Notes: generated by a model from the sequence alone, not told the origin. DNA of 64,000 nucleotides from an uncultured Lachnospiraceae bacterium (GCA_910586015.1 CAJUGJ010000008.1:62001-126000); one strand, 5' to 3'; positions 9,621 through 17,996 are shown, counted from the first letter of the stretch. A program made the numbers and translations.

Positions 9621-10394
9621 ATGAAAAAAATTTTATTGATTGGAAAGCTTAATAATATAGTAAAAGAAACAAATAAATTTTTGTCACAGTATTTTCATGT
9701 ACAACTTTGTTCAGAGAATGTAAATGTTTTAGAAGGAATGTTGAAAATCGTAAATCCTGATTTGATCCTAATCAGTTTAATTGGTGCATATGATATTGAT
9801 ACATCTATATTTTTTATATTAAGTGATCAATATAAGAAAATTCCAGTTTTGACCATTGGAACAAGAGAAGAAAGCAATACCTTTTTTAAGTATTATGAGG
9901 AGGATCAGTTTGAAAATTTGATTCGCCCAGTAGAAAATACAGTAATTATGGAAGCGATATGCAAAAGACTTGATTTAGACAAAAAAGAAATAGAAGAGGG
10001 TATAACAGAAAAAAAGGAAACAGTCGATAAGAAAAGAATCTTAGTAGTGGATGATAATGGTACTACGCTTCGTACAATGAAAGCTATGTTAGAAGAATAT
10101 TATGAAGTGACTATAGCGATTTCAGGAGCACAGGCAATGACTTCTATTGGCAAAAAGCGCCCAGACTTAATTTTATTAGACTATGAAATGCCAGTTTGTG
10201 ACGGAAAGATGACGCTTGAAATGATACGTGCAGATGAGGATATGAAGAGTATTCCAGTTATTTTTTTGACTGCTGTAAATGACAGAACGAATATTGAAGC
10301 AGTATTAAAGTTAAAACCCGCAGGATATTTTCTAAAACCTGCAATCAAAGATAGATTACTTGCAGAGATTGATAGGGTATTAAATTCTATTTAA
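9621..10394 (+). CDS. response regulator with two receiver-like domains, no output domain
   Basis: A 257-residue protein. ATG 9621 is chosen because GGGAGAAAG at 9610-9618 is a good ribosome site; an upstream TTG at 9606 would overlap it. The N-terminal half (about 1-110) has a receiver-like hydrophobic pattern without a recognisable phospho-acceptor motif. The C-terminal half is an intact receiver with ILVVDDN, phospho-acceptor Asp187 (LLDYEMPVCDG) and a FLKPA lysine. There is no DNA-binding, cyclase or other output domain, so it probably passes phosphate on or acts by protein contact. It lies directly behind the hybrid kinase, in the same operon. Confidence 0.8.
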   Translation: MKKILLIGKLNNIVKETNKFLSQYFHVQLCSENVNVLEGMLKIVNPDLILISLIGAYDIDTSIFFILSDQYKKIPVLTIGTREESNTFFKYYEEDQFENLIRPVENTVIMEAICKRLDLDKKEIEEGITEKKETVDKKRILVVDDNGTTLRTMKAMLEEYYEVTIAISGAQAMTSIGKKRPDLILLDYEMPVCDGKMTLEMIRADEDMKSIPVIFLTAVNDRTNIEAVLKLKPAGYFLKPAIKDRLLAEIDRVLNSI

Positions 10395-10408
10395 TTTAAA
10401 ATCAACAC

Positions 10409-10437
10409 TTGCATTTTTATTTATGATAGAGTATGAT
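10409..10437 (+). promoter_or_regulatory. sigma-A promoter for the oligopeptide transporter
   Basis: TTGCAT (10409-10414), a 17-nt spacer, then TATGAT (10432-10437). The predicted leader is about 110 nt. It contains a small hairpin, GCAGGTT paired with AACCTGT, at about 10445-10482. Confidence 0.6.
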
Positions 10438-10551
10438 TAAAAATGCAGGTTTGTAAAATGAAAAGCGTGTATGAGAACCTGTATACAATTACATAATAAT
10501 GAGAGAATAGTTCAATCAAAAAGAGCGTTTTAACGCAGAAATGAGGATGCT

Positions 10552-12159
10552 ATGAAAAAGAGCAAATTTTTTTTGTTGGCTCTTGTGATTTCCGTTGTAC
10601 TATGTGGATGTGGCAGCAGGAAAGAGGAAGACAACAAAACACAAAAGAAAGAATCTAACTCTCAAACGCAGACAGAAGGCAGCGGTGAAGACTCATCGAC
10701 TGAAACAAAAGTCTACGGCGGTTCGGTAATTGTAGGAATCACACAAGATCTTGACAGTCTTGACCCACACAAAGCAGTAGCGGCAGGAACGGAAGAGGTT
10801 TTATTCAACATTTATGAAGGGCTTGTAAAGCCTGACAGGGATGGAAATTTAATCCCAGCAGTCGCAGAGAGTTATACGATGTCAGAAGATGGAATGATAT
10901 ATACTTTCTCTTTAAGAGAAAATATTAAATTTCACGATGGCACACCTGTGACCTCAGAAGATGTAATATACTCGATTAAACGTTGTGCTGGACTGCTTGA
11001 AACTTCCGATCCGGAGGTTATAACAGTTTCAGCACTTTCTTGTATTAAAGAGGTTGAAGCCTTAAAAAAGGAAGGACAAAAAGATCAGATTCAAATTACA
11101 TTAAACGAACCAAATACGGAGTTAATCTGCTATTTTACCTGTGCTATTGTTCCAGAACATATAAAAGATTTGGGACAAAATCCAATTGGAACAGGGCCAT
11201 TTCGCTTTGTTTCCTACACACCGTTACAAAAGTTTGTCATAGAAAAGAATAAGGATTATTATTTAGAAGGAGTTCCTTATTTAGATGAAGTTACATTTAA
11301 GATTTCCGCAAATACAGATTCTGCTTTTTTAGAGCTATCTGCGGGAGGAATTGATATTTTTCCATATTTGACAAGTGAACAGGCAAATCAGATTCCAGAT
11401 ACGTTTGAAGTAAAAACAGGAACGATGAATTTAGTACAAGGATTATTTTTGAATAATAAAAAAGCACCTTTTGACCAAAAGGAAGTAAGACAGGCACTAT
11501 TTTATGCTATCGATGCACAGCAGATTTTAGATATGGTCGGAGGCGGTGCAGGCAATATAATTCGAACTAATATGTTTTCTAGTTTTAGTAAATATTATAA
11601 TACACAATTAGATATGACATATTCTTATAATATAGAAAAAGCAAAAGAATTATTAAAACAGGCAGGATATCCAGATGGGTTTAGTTTTACAATTCAAGTA
11701 CCTTCTAATTATCAGTATCATGTTGATACAGCTCAAGTAATTGTAGAACAATTAAAACAGGTTGGAATTACAGCAAAGATTCAGTTAATTGAATGGTCAA
11801 GTTGGTTATCCAATGTTTATAAAGCAAGAGAGTATGAGGCTACAATTGTAGGTTTAGACGCAAATCTTGCGCCAAGTGATGTATTAAAGCGTTATTGTTC
11901 TAAAGCATCAAATAATTTTTTAAACTATGAAAATTTAGACTTTGATGAAGTTTATACCAAAGCAGTTTCCACTATATCAGATGAAGAAAAAGTAACATTT
12001 TATAAAGACTTACAGCGTATTTTAAATGAAGATGCAGCTTCTGTATATATTCAAGATCCACCTTTGCTTGTAGCAGTAAATAAGAAACTTTCTGGCTATA
12101 CCTTTTATCCAGTATATGTTCAGGATATGGCAACAATATATTATAAAAACGCACAGTAA
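10552..12159 (+). CDS. oligopeptide ABC transporter solute-binding lipoprotein
   Basis: A 535-residue SBP_bac_5 (OppA/DppA-like) protein. The N-terminus is a lipoprotein signal with lipobox LCGC, so Cys20 should be lipidated and the protein anchored outside the membrane. A Ser/Glu/Gln-rich linker precedes the binding domain. Typical family features include DLDSLDPHKA near the start of the mature domain and FHDGTPVTSEDVIYS. It heads an operon with two permeases and a double ATPase, the full set for peptide (or less likely nickel or sugar) import. I cannot infer the exact ligand. Confidence 0.9.
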   Translation: MKKSKFFLLALVISVVLCGCGSRKEEDNKTQKKESNSQTQTEGSGEDSSTETKVYGGSVIVGITQDLDSLDPHKAVAAGTEEVLFNIYEGLVKPDRDGNLIPAVAESYTMSEDGMIYTFSLRENIKFHDGTPVTSEDVIYSIKRCAGLLETSDPEVITVSALSCIKEVEALKKEGQKDQIQITLNEPNTELICYFTCAIVPEHIKDLGQNPIGTGPFRFVSYTPLQKFVIEKNKDYYLEGVPYLDEVTFKISANTDSAFLELSAGGIDIFPYLTSEQANQIPDTFEVKTGTMNLVQGLFLNNKKAPFDQKEVRQALFYAIDAQQILDMVGGGAGNIIRTNMFSSFSKYYNTQLDMTYSYNIEKAKELLKQAGYPDGFSFTIQVPSNYQYHVDTAQVIVEQLKQVGITAKIQLIEWSSWLSNVYKAREYEATIVGLDANLAPSDVLKRYCSKASNNFLNYENLDFDEVYTKAVSTISDEEKVTFYKDLQRILNEDAASVYIQDPPLLVAVNKKLSGYTFYPVYVQDMATIYYKNAQ

Positions 12160-12177
12160 CAAAAGAAAGGAGCAGGC

Positions 12178-13122
12178 ATGAAATTCTATCTTCAGCGGTT
12201 TTTTACTCTCATTATTACGCTTTTTTTCGTTGCACTGCTTACCTTTTTGGCATTTGAAATAATTCCGGGAGATGCTGCCTTAACAAGACTTGGAGTTGAT
12301 GCAGAAGAGGCGGATATTGAAGCATTAAGAGAACAACTTGGATTAAATCAAACTGTTCTTTACAGATTTTTTCATTTTATTTTGAGAGCAATTTGTGGAG
12401 ATTTTGGAGATTCAATCCAATATAGAGTTCCAGTAATACAGTTAATGGTAGAAAGACTTCCTGTTACTATATGGTTAGCAGGATTATCTATGTTCCTTAT
12501 TTTGCTTATTTCTCTGCCACTTAGTCTAGTTGGAATAGAAAGAAAAAATGGGAAACTACATCGAATTATTACATTTTCTAATCAGATTATTATGGCAGTT
12601 CCACCATTCTTTTTAGGGATGTTATTTTCTCTTATTTTTGGAGTATGGATGAAACTATTTATTCCTGGAAGCTATCCAGGAACAGAAGCATTTGGGAAAT
12701 TTTTGAGATATATGATCTTTCCTGCAATAGCTGTAGCAATACCCAAAATTGCAATGACAGTAAATTTTATGCAGAGTTCTATTTTAGTACAAATGAAACA
12801 AGATTATGTAAGAACTGCAAAAAGTAAAGGAAGTTCCAGAAAAAGAATTTTATTTTATCATGTATTAAAAAATGCCCTGATTCCTTCTGTTACATTTTTG
12901 GCAATGACAATGGCAGATGTATTAGCGGGAAGTATTATAGTAGAACAGGTGTTTAATTTACCAGGAATGGGAAGAATGTTAATCGCGGCAATTTCTTATC
13001 GTGATTTCCCAGTGGTAGAGGCAGCAGTTTTATATATTGCAGCAGTTGTGATACTAATTAATTTTTTTGTAGATTTAGCATATCAAAAATTAGATCCTAG
13101 AATTCGAATTACAGATTTATAG
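12178..13122 (+). CDS. oligopeptide ABC transporter permease, DppB/OppB type
   Basis: A 314-residue inner-membrane permease with about six membrane helices. The N-terminal helix and the conserved DLGLNQ-like segment (EQLGLNQTVLYRF) are typical of DppB-class permeases. The EAA loop that docks on the ATPase is seen at YVRTAKSKGSSRKRILFYH. The start ATG follows AAAGGAGC closely, 18 nt after the lipoprotein gene. It should pair with the DppC-type permease encoded next. Confidence 0.9.
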   Translation: MKFYLQRFFTLIITLFFVALLTFLAFEIIPGDAALTRLGVDAEEADIEALREQLGLNQTVLYRFFHFILRAICGDFGDSIQYRVPVIQLMVERLPVTIWLAGLSMFLILLISLPLSLVGIERKNGKLHRIITFSNQIIMAVPPFFLGMLFSLIFGVWMKLFIPGSYPGTEAFGKFLRYMIFPAIAVAIPKIAMTVNFMQSSILVQMKQDYVRTAKSKGSSRKRILFYHVLKNALIPSVTFLAMTMADVLAGSIIVEQVFNLPGMGRMLIAAISYRDFPVVEAAVLYIAAVVILINFFVDLAYQKLDPRIRITDL

Positions 13123-13169
13123 AAAATAGATTAGCAGTTTTTAAAAGCAGTCGCAGCATGGAGGTGAAA

Positions 13170-13988
13170 ATGACAGTAAATACACAACAAAAACATCGAA
13201 ACAGACACAGTTTTGAACAAATCGCAGGTGTGACTTTGGCTGGTTTGATTCTTGTTTTTGTAATCGTAGGACTTTTTTATACGCCTTATGATCCAGATGC
13301 GATAAATGCAGCTCTTAAAAATCATCCTCCTACTCTTCTCCACCCATTTGGAACAGACTATCTAGGAAGAGACATTTTAAGTAGAGTTATGGTAGGAACA
13401 AAAGCAACATTTTTGATTAGTCTTTTAACGGTATTAATCGGTGGTGGAATTGGTACAATAATAGGTGCAATAACAGGATACTTAGGTGGTTTTATAGATG
13501 AACTGCTTATGCGGATCAATGATGGAGTTACAGCATTTCCTAGTATTTTGCTTGCTCTTATTCTTGTTGGCGTAATAGGACCGGGAAAATATAATATTAT
13601 TTTAGCACTTAGTATTATTTTTATACCAAGTTTTGCAAGGATAATGAGAAGTGAATTTCTTGTACAAAGAGAACTAGACTATGTAAAAAATGCCAAATTA
13701 ATGGGGGCAGGGATATTTCGAATTATTTTTGTGCATATTCTTCCCAATACAAAAAATGTATTACTTCCAGCTTTTGCGATTGGATTTAATAATGCTGTTT
13801 TAGCAGAGGCGGGAATGAGTTATTTAAGTCTTGGAGTACAACCACCAGATGCAAGTCTTGGAAGGATGCTTTCAGAATCTCAAAGTTATTTATTAGGCTC
13901 TCCGGGGGCTGCAATTATACCAGGAACTGTAATTATTGTTATGGTACTTGGATTTGGATTGTTAGGTAGGAGTTGGGGGAATTATTAA
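13170..13988 (+). CDS. oligopeptide ABC transporter permease, DppC/OppC type
   Basis: A 272-residue permease. ATG 13170 is used because GGAGGTGA at 13160-13167 is its ribosome site; the ATG at 13158 overlaps that site. An N-terminal membrane helix is followed by the family motif HPFGTDYLGRDILSR. The EAA loop is YVKNAKLMGAGIFRIIFVH. Together with the upstream permease it forms the transmembrane channel. The gene ends 1 nt before the ATPase start codon, a sign of translational coupling. Confidence 0.9.
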   Translation: MTVNTQQKHRNRHSFEQIAGVTLAGLILVFVIVGLFYTPYDPDAINAALKNHPPTLLHPFGTDYLGRDILSRVMVGTKATFLISLLTVLIGGGIGTIIGAITGYLGGFIDELLMRINDGVTAFPSILLALILVGVIGPGKYNIILALSIIFIPSFARIMRSEFLVQRELDYVKNAKLMGAGIFRIIFVHILPNTKNVLLPAFAIGFNNAVLAEAGMSYLSLGVQPPDASLGRMLSESQSYLLGSPGAAIIPGTVIIVMVLGFGLLGRSWGNY

Positions 13989-13989
13989 C

Positions 13990-15555
13990 ATGAAAGGCGA
14001 TAAGACAATTCTTACAATAAAGGACTTATCTATTGGTTTTGAAACGAAAAAAGGATTATTACAAGTAACGGATAGGATCTCATTTCAATTAAAGGAAGGA
14101 GAAATTCTTGGATTAGTGGGAGAATCTGGTTCTGGAAAAAGTGTGACAGCATTAGCAATTATGGGGCTTTTAGAAAAAAAAGCACATATTTTATCAGGAA
14201 GTATTCAATTTTTAGGAAAAGAACTAAATGGTTGTTCACAAAAAGAGTATGAAAATCTGCGTGGGGAACAGATGGCAATGGTCTTTCAAGAGCCAATGAC
14301 TTCATTAAATCCTGTTCTTACAATTGGCAATCAGGCAGAAGAAATGTTACTATTACATGACAAAAAAAGTGATCCAACAAAACGAAAACAAAAAGTGCTA
14401 GAACTATTTGAAAAGACAGGATTGACACAGGGAGAATCACTATATGAAAAGTATCCCCATCAACTTTCAGGTGGAATGAGACAGAGAGTTATGTTAGCTA
14501 CAGCCATGCTTTGTAGACCAAAACTTTTGATTGCAGATGAGCCAACAACTGCTTTAGATGTTACGTTACAGGCAAAAATACTAGAGTTAATTCAAAAACT
14601 CAATACAGAATATAAAACAGCAGTCTTATTTATTTCTCATGATTTAGGGGTTATAAAAAAGTTATGTAAAAAGGCTTTCGTTCTCTATCAGGGTAAATGT
14701 GTAGAACAGGGAATGACAGAAGAATTATTTATTCATCCAAAACAGGAATATACAAAGCAATTATTAAGTGCATCTGTTGGAAAAGATTATAAGGTAAGTA
14801 AACAAAAAGATTCTATTTTACTATCTGTAAAAAATTTAAGTGTATTTTATCCAAAACAGACGAAAACATTTTTTTCAAAGAAGGCGAAAAAACAAGTAGT
14901 AAATGAAGTTTCTTTTGAAATATATCAAGGAGAAACATTAGGGATTGTAGGAGAGAGCGGAAGCGGAAAATCCACTCTTGCTAAAGCTTTGTCAGGACTA
15001 CTTACTGATTACACAGGAGAGATTATCTATCGTGGCAGAGAAAAATTACAGCCACGAATGGTATTTCAAGATCCCTATGGAAGTTTAAATCCTTCAAAAT
15101 CCATTGGATGGTTATTAGAAGAACCCCTACGTTTACAAAAAAAATCAGATTCCAGTCAATATAATAGACAACAGGCAGAACAAATGCTTCAAAAAACAGG
15201 ACTTCCTATAGAGTTTTATGGAAGGTATCCCAAAGCATTAAGTGGTGGACAGCGACAGCGTACAGCGATAGCAATGGCATTGATGACAAAACCAGAATTT
15301 CTTATTTTAGATGAGCCTGTTTCTGCTTTAGATGTAACGGTTCAGGAACAAATTTTAAGCTTACTTGCGAAACTAAGAGAAGAATTTAATCTAACCTATC
15401 TGTTTATTTCTCATGATTTATCTGTAATTCGCAGATTTTGTGATAGGATCTGTGTTATGTATCAAGGAAAAATTGTAGAAAGTAAAAAGACAGAAATACT
15501 TTTTAGACAACCTGAAAATGAGTATACAAAACAACTCTTAGATGCTATGTTATAA
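13990..15555 (+). CDS. fused double-NBD oligopeptide ABC transporter ATPase (DppD-DppF type)
   Basis: A 521-residue protein carrying two complete ABC domains in one chain. NBD1 has Walker A GESGSGKSV (about 43), Q-loop region FQEPMTSLNP, signature LSGGMRQR and Walker B LLIADEPTTALD. NBD2 has Walker A GESGSGKST (about 320), FQDPYGSLNP, LSGGQRQR and FLILDEPVSALD. In many bacteria these are two separate genes (dppD/dppF or oppD/oppF). The fusion is a known alternative and here replaces both, since no second ATPase gene follows. Confidence 0.9.
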   Translation: MKGDKTILTIKDLSIGFETKKGLLQVTDRISFQLKEGEILGLVGESGSGKSVTALAIMGLLEKKAHILSGSIQFLGKELNGCSQKEYENLRGEQMAMVFQEPMTSLNPVLTIGNQAEEMLLLHDKKSDPTKRKQKVLELFEKTGLTQGESLYEKYPHQLSGGMRQRVMLATAMLCRPKLLIADEPTTALDVTLQAKILELIQKLNTEYKTAVLFISHDLGVIKKLCKKAFVLYQGKCVEQGMTEELFIHPKQEYTKQLLSASVGKDYKVSKQKDSILLSVKNLSVFYPKQTKTFFSKKAKKQVVNEVSFEIYQGETLGIVGESGSGKSTLAKALSGLLTDYTGEIIYRGREKLQPRMVFQDPYGSLNPSKSIGWLLEEPLRLQKKSDSSQYNRQQAEQMLQKTGLPIEFYGRYPKALSGGQRQRTAIAMALMTKPEFLILDEPVSALDVTVQEQILSLLAKLREEFNLTYLFISHDLSVIRRFCDRICVMYQGKIVESKKTEILFRQPENEYTKQLLDAML

Positions 15556-15582
15556 TAATAGAACGAATTATTTTTTATGAAC

Positions 15583-15628
15583 ATAGCTAATTCCTGTCAT
15601 GACTTTAGTTGTGAGAGGAGTTAGCTAT
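15583..15628 (+). terminator. hairpin terminator after the oligopeptide operon
   Basis: A long inverted repeat with one arm reading ATAGCTAATTCC and the other GGAGTTAGCTAT, extended inward with mismatches around a 6-nt loop. The T tract after it is weak, so this could also be a processing hairpin. Confidence 0.6.
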
Positions 15629-15854
15629 TCATAATTTTAAAACGTCACAAAAATATAGTATATTCTGTACATTTTAAAACACATATGTTAAAATATACAT
15701 ATCGATCGAAATGTATAAATGGAAACATCTGGTGTTTGAGTAACTATATAAAACTTTCCAAGCTGGGAATGGTGAAAATCAATAATCAATTACAAACAAA
15801 AGAAAAAATATCTGTTTTTTTTGTGTATAATGTTGTATAATAAAAAAGAAGGGG
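15629..15854. other. AT-rich intergenic stretch, little recognised
   Basis: This is most of the 346-nt gap before the CheX-like gene. It holds two small potential stem-loops (AAACA/TGTTT near 15723-15740 and TTCC/GGAA near 15757-15772). Two TATAAT hexamers (15826-15831 and 15836-15841) have no convincing -35 partner. I recognise no ORF or riboswitch. Confidence 0.4.
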
Positions 15855-15880
15855 TAAAAAAGAGTTTGAATTGCCGATAG
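15855..15880 (+). promoter_or_regulatory. candidate sigma-D (sigma-28) promoter
   Basis: TAAA at 15855-15858 and GCCGATAG at 15873-15880 are 14 nt apart. This closely matches the flagellar/chemotaxis sigma-28 consensus TAAA-N14-16-GCCGATAA. The ribosome site (15893-15897) and ATG (15902) follow at once, and the two genes behind it are chemotaxis-like. Confidence 0.6.
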
Positions 15881-15901
15881 CGGCGAAGGATTGGAGGTAT
15901 T

Positions 15902-16825
15902 ATGTTCGAACAATTTTTTGGGAATTACCTGGTTGGGAGAGGGAAATTGTCAAAAGAAGAACTAAACCGGGTAATACAAAAGCAAAAGGAGACCAGAGCC
16001 AAACTTGGACTGATCGCCGTAGCAGAAAAACTTTTGACAGCACAAGAAGCAGAAGAGGTAAATGAAATTCAAGGTAGATTAGATCGGCGCTTTGGGGATA
16101 TTGCCGTAGATAAGGGATTTCTGACTGCCAAGCAGGTAGAGCATTTATTAAACCTACAAGGCAATCCATATCTTTGCTTTGTGCAGAGTATAACTGAAGC
16201 AGGATTTATGACTGTTGAGGAGGTGGAAGCGGAACTCGCGAATTACCAAGAAGAGAACGGTTTTACTATGACAGATATGGAAGCATTAAAAAGTGGTGAT
16301 GTAGATCGAATTGCTCCACTTTTTATTCCAGATTGGCATGTATTATATTTTGAGTATATTACTCTTACATTTCGTATGATTAGCAGAATTTTACATATAC
16401 CATTTTATTTCGGAAAGGTAAGAAAGCAAACGGAATATGAAATTGAGTGTATGGGAGTTCAAGAGTTAAAAGGTGCTCATGATTTATTTGCCGGATTGTC
16501 TGGTAAAAACAATAATTTACTTGTTATAGCAGAAAATTTTGCAAGAGAGAAATTTGAAGGAGTAAATGATGATGCCTTTGATGCAGTTTGTGAATTTATA
16601 AACTGTATTAATGGAATGTTTGCTTCTAACTTGAGTGGAAGAAACATAGACTTAGAAATATGTGTTCCTTGTTGGTATCAAAACCGAATCTTAAGTTCCA
16701 AAAATCAGTTTTATGTTGTACCCCTCTATTTTGACGACAAGGAAGTTGATCTGGTAGTTGCGATTGATATCGCATATGATATAATTGATCCAAAATGTGA
16801 AGAACCAACCGAGTTAAAGGGTTAG
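15902..16825 (+). CDS. CheX/CheC-type phosphatase domain protein with N-terminal helical repeats
   Basis: A 307-residue cytoplasmic protein; ATG 15902 has GGAGG at 15893-15897. Residues 1-115 contain three helical repeats resembling the N-terminal domain of type II secretion/pilus ATPases (phrases such as LVGRGKLSKEELNRVI and AVDKGFLTAKQVEHLL). The C-terminal region (about 160-300) has a CheX/CheC signature: an acidic residue, then Glu231-x-x-Asn234, then Pro 22 residues further on. In CheC/CheX the Glu and Asn take part in CheY-P dephosphorylation. The downstream gene encodes a CheY-like receiver, so this is probably its phosphatase. The N-terminal fusion is the unusual part. Confidence 0.72.
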   Translation: MFEQFFGNYLVGRGKLSKEELNRVIQKQKETRAKLGLIAVAEKLLTAQEAEEVNEIQGRLDRRFGDIAVDKGFLTAKQVEHLLNLQGNPYLCFVQSITEAGFMTVEEVEAELANYQEENGFTMTDMEALKSGDVDRIAPLFIPDWHVLYFEYITLTFRMISRILHIPFYFGKVRKQTEYEIECMGVQELKGAHDLFAGLSGKNNNLLVIAENFAREKFEGVNDDAFDAVCEFINCINGMFASNLSGRNIDLEICVPCWYQNRILSSKNQFYVVPLYFDDKEVDLVVAIDIAYDIIDPKCEEPTELKG

Positions 16826-16917
16826 GGGGATATCCGCAGTGTCTAAGCAAAGAAGAGTAATATTAAAAATAGGCAGAGTTTGCAGCGAAAGATTGAACAA
16901 AGGAGATGAGAAGGGTT

Positions 16918-17280
16918 ATGGCAAAGATATTAATTGTGGATGATTCTAGAACATCTAGGCGGATGTTAAGAGAAATGTTACAAGGGTTAGGACATGAGGT
17001 AATCGGTGAAGCAACCAATGGACAAGAAGCGGTAGTTTGTTTTAAAGATTATCAGCCAGATATTGTAACATTGGATATTACAATGCCTATCCTAGATGGA
17101 ATTGACGCATTAAAGCAGATCATAGCGATTGATCCAAGTGCCAAAGTGATTATGGTTACTGCTGCAGGACAAAAGAGTAAAATTTTAGAGGCCATTAAAG
17201 CGGGAGCTTCCGATTATGTTGTAAAACCAATGACAAAAGAACAGCTTGCCTTAGCCTTAGAAGGTGTGTTGAAGAATTAA
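16918..17280 (+). CDS. CheY-like single-domain response regulator
   Basis: A 120-residue lone receiver. ATG 16918 gives the standard MAKILIVDD beginning; ATG 16906 abuts the AGGAG at 16901-16905 and is less likely. The acidic pair (VDD), phospho-acceptor Asp53 (TLDITMP), the Thr of MVTAAG and Lys103 of VVKPM are all present. There is no output domain. It sits 92 nt behind the CheX-like gene and probably shares the sigma-D promoter, so it may be its substrate. Whether it contacts the flagellar switch or another target cannot be told. Confidence 0.85.
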   Translation: MAKILIVDDSRTSRRMLREMLQGLGHEVIGEATNGQEAVVCFKDYQPDIVTLDITMPILDGIDALKQIIAIDPSAKVIMVTAAGQKSKILEAIKAGASDYVVKPMTKEQLALALEGVLKN

Positions 17281-17298
17281 TTGTAATGAATAATTTTG

Positions 17299-17374
17299 AA
17301 GCTGTCGTATTAAGAATAGAAGATATAAGATTAAATTTTCTTGTATCTGATTTTCCTAGTTCGACAGCTTTTTG
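17299..17374 (+). terminator. long-loop terminator, expanded relative of the 6330 element
   Basis: The outer arms AAGCTGTCG / CGACAGCTT are followed by a T run. The left arm GAAGCTGTCGTATTAAGAA nearly repeats the left arm and loop at 6330, but about 40 nt of imperfectly self-complementary sequence is inserted. Confidence 0.7.
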
Positions 17375-17407
17375 CTATAAGATAAAACAGTAATTAGGAG
17401 AAAACAG

Positions 17408-17686
17408 ATGGAATATATTACAGAAGAAAATTTATGGCAAGTAATAACAAAACATCAAGGAGAAACGTTTTATACAGCAAAACAACTTCCCTTCATCTAT
17501 CAGGTAAAAGGGGGAGAATTTTTTACAGAGCGTAAAAAAAAATCGATTACAAAAGCTACGTTTGAAAAAGCTTATAAAAAAATAAAAGAAGATACAGAAC
17601 ATAAAATTACAGGTCCAAAGGCGCTTAACTGTTTCGGTGCACCTTATATTTGGGCTGTATTTAAAACTTTAGAAATTGTAAAATAA
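17408..17686 (+). CDS. small unrecognised cytoplasmic protein
   Basis: A 92-residue protein; TAGGAG at 17395-17400 precedes ATG 17408. It is basic and lysine-rich, with no signal peptide, membrane segment or cysteine motif. A central stretch (YQVKGGEFFTERKKKSIT) followed by KATFEKAYKKI looks like a beta hairpin leading into a helix, and the C-terminus is hydrophobic (GAPYIWAVFKTL). I do not recognise the family. It stands alone between a terminator and the spoVA promoter. Confidence 0.6.
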   Translation: MEYITEENLWQVITKHQGETFYTAKQLPFIYQVKGGEFFTERKKKSITKATFEKAYKKIKEDTEHKITGPKALNCFGAPYIWAVFKTLEIVK

Positions 17687-17772
17687 AAAATCTTATTTCT
17701 ATATTTCTTTTTTTCTATAGATTGTCTAAATAATCTATTTTTCAAATTATTTCATTCATGTATAAATTGGAA

Positions 17773-17801
17773 GAATAGTCAAGCCAAAAGGAAACATACT
17801 A
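17773..17801 (+). promoter_or_regulatory. sigma-G (forespore) promoter for the spoVA operon
   Basis: GAATA (17773-17777), a 17-nt spacer, then CATACTA (17795-17801). Both boxes fit the sigma-G consensus GHATR-N17/18-CATNHTA fully. The first gene is 26 nt beyond the predicted start point. spoVA operons are known sigma-G targets. Confidence 0.75.
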
Positions 17802-17833
17802 GGAATAAACCAGATAGAAAGGAAGGTTCTAGT

Positions 17834-17974
17834 ATGATAAAACAAAGAAATGTTATTTTTTTGGTGGCAATTCTTGCAGCAGTTGTTCTTGTAATTGGTT
17901 TATGCTGCTTTTATAATCAGGAAACGAAACAAGTAATGGAAGGAACTTTAGTAAATGCAGGAACTCGAATTTAA
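17834..17974 (+). CDS. small single-TM protein at the head of the spoVA operon
   Basis: A 46-codon ORF with ribosome site GAAAGGAAGG 5-6 nt upstream. It has a basic N-terminus (MIKQRN), one strong hydrophobic helix (about residues 7-28) with two cysteines at its end, and a polar tail. It lies between the sigma-G promoter and spoVAA with only 22 nt to the next start, so it should be made in the forespore with the SpoVA proteins. I do not recognise the family. Its coding status rests on start, ribosome site, length and position. Confidence 0.6.
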   Translation: MIKQRNVIFLVAILAAVVLVIGLCCFYNQETKQVMEGTLVNAGTRI

Positions 17975-17996
17975 CTTTTGGAAATAGGGGGCTGCA

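Noticed and set aside
10407..10452. Terminator after the response regulator, from TTGCATTTTTA / TAAAAATGCAG
   Set aside because: The arms are part of a good promoter (TTGCAT-N17-TATGAT), and no T run follows.
12645..12827. 60-codon plus-strand frame
   Set aside because: It lies in an alternative frame inside the DppB-type permease.
15868..15900. Possible cyclic di-GMP riboswitch, suggested by GCCGATAGCGGC
   Set aside because: No other conserved parts of the class I aptamer are present. The sequence is better explained as the -10 element of a sigma-D promoter.
15900..16169. 89-codon minus-strand frame
   Set aside because: It lies antisense to the CheX-like gene, with no ribosome site or recognisable protein.
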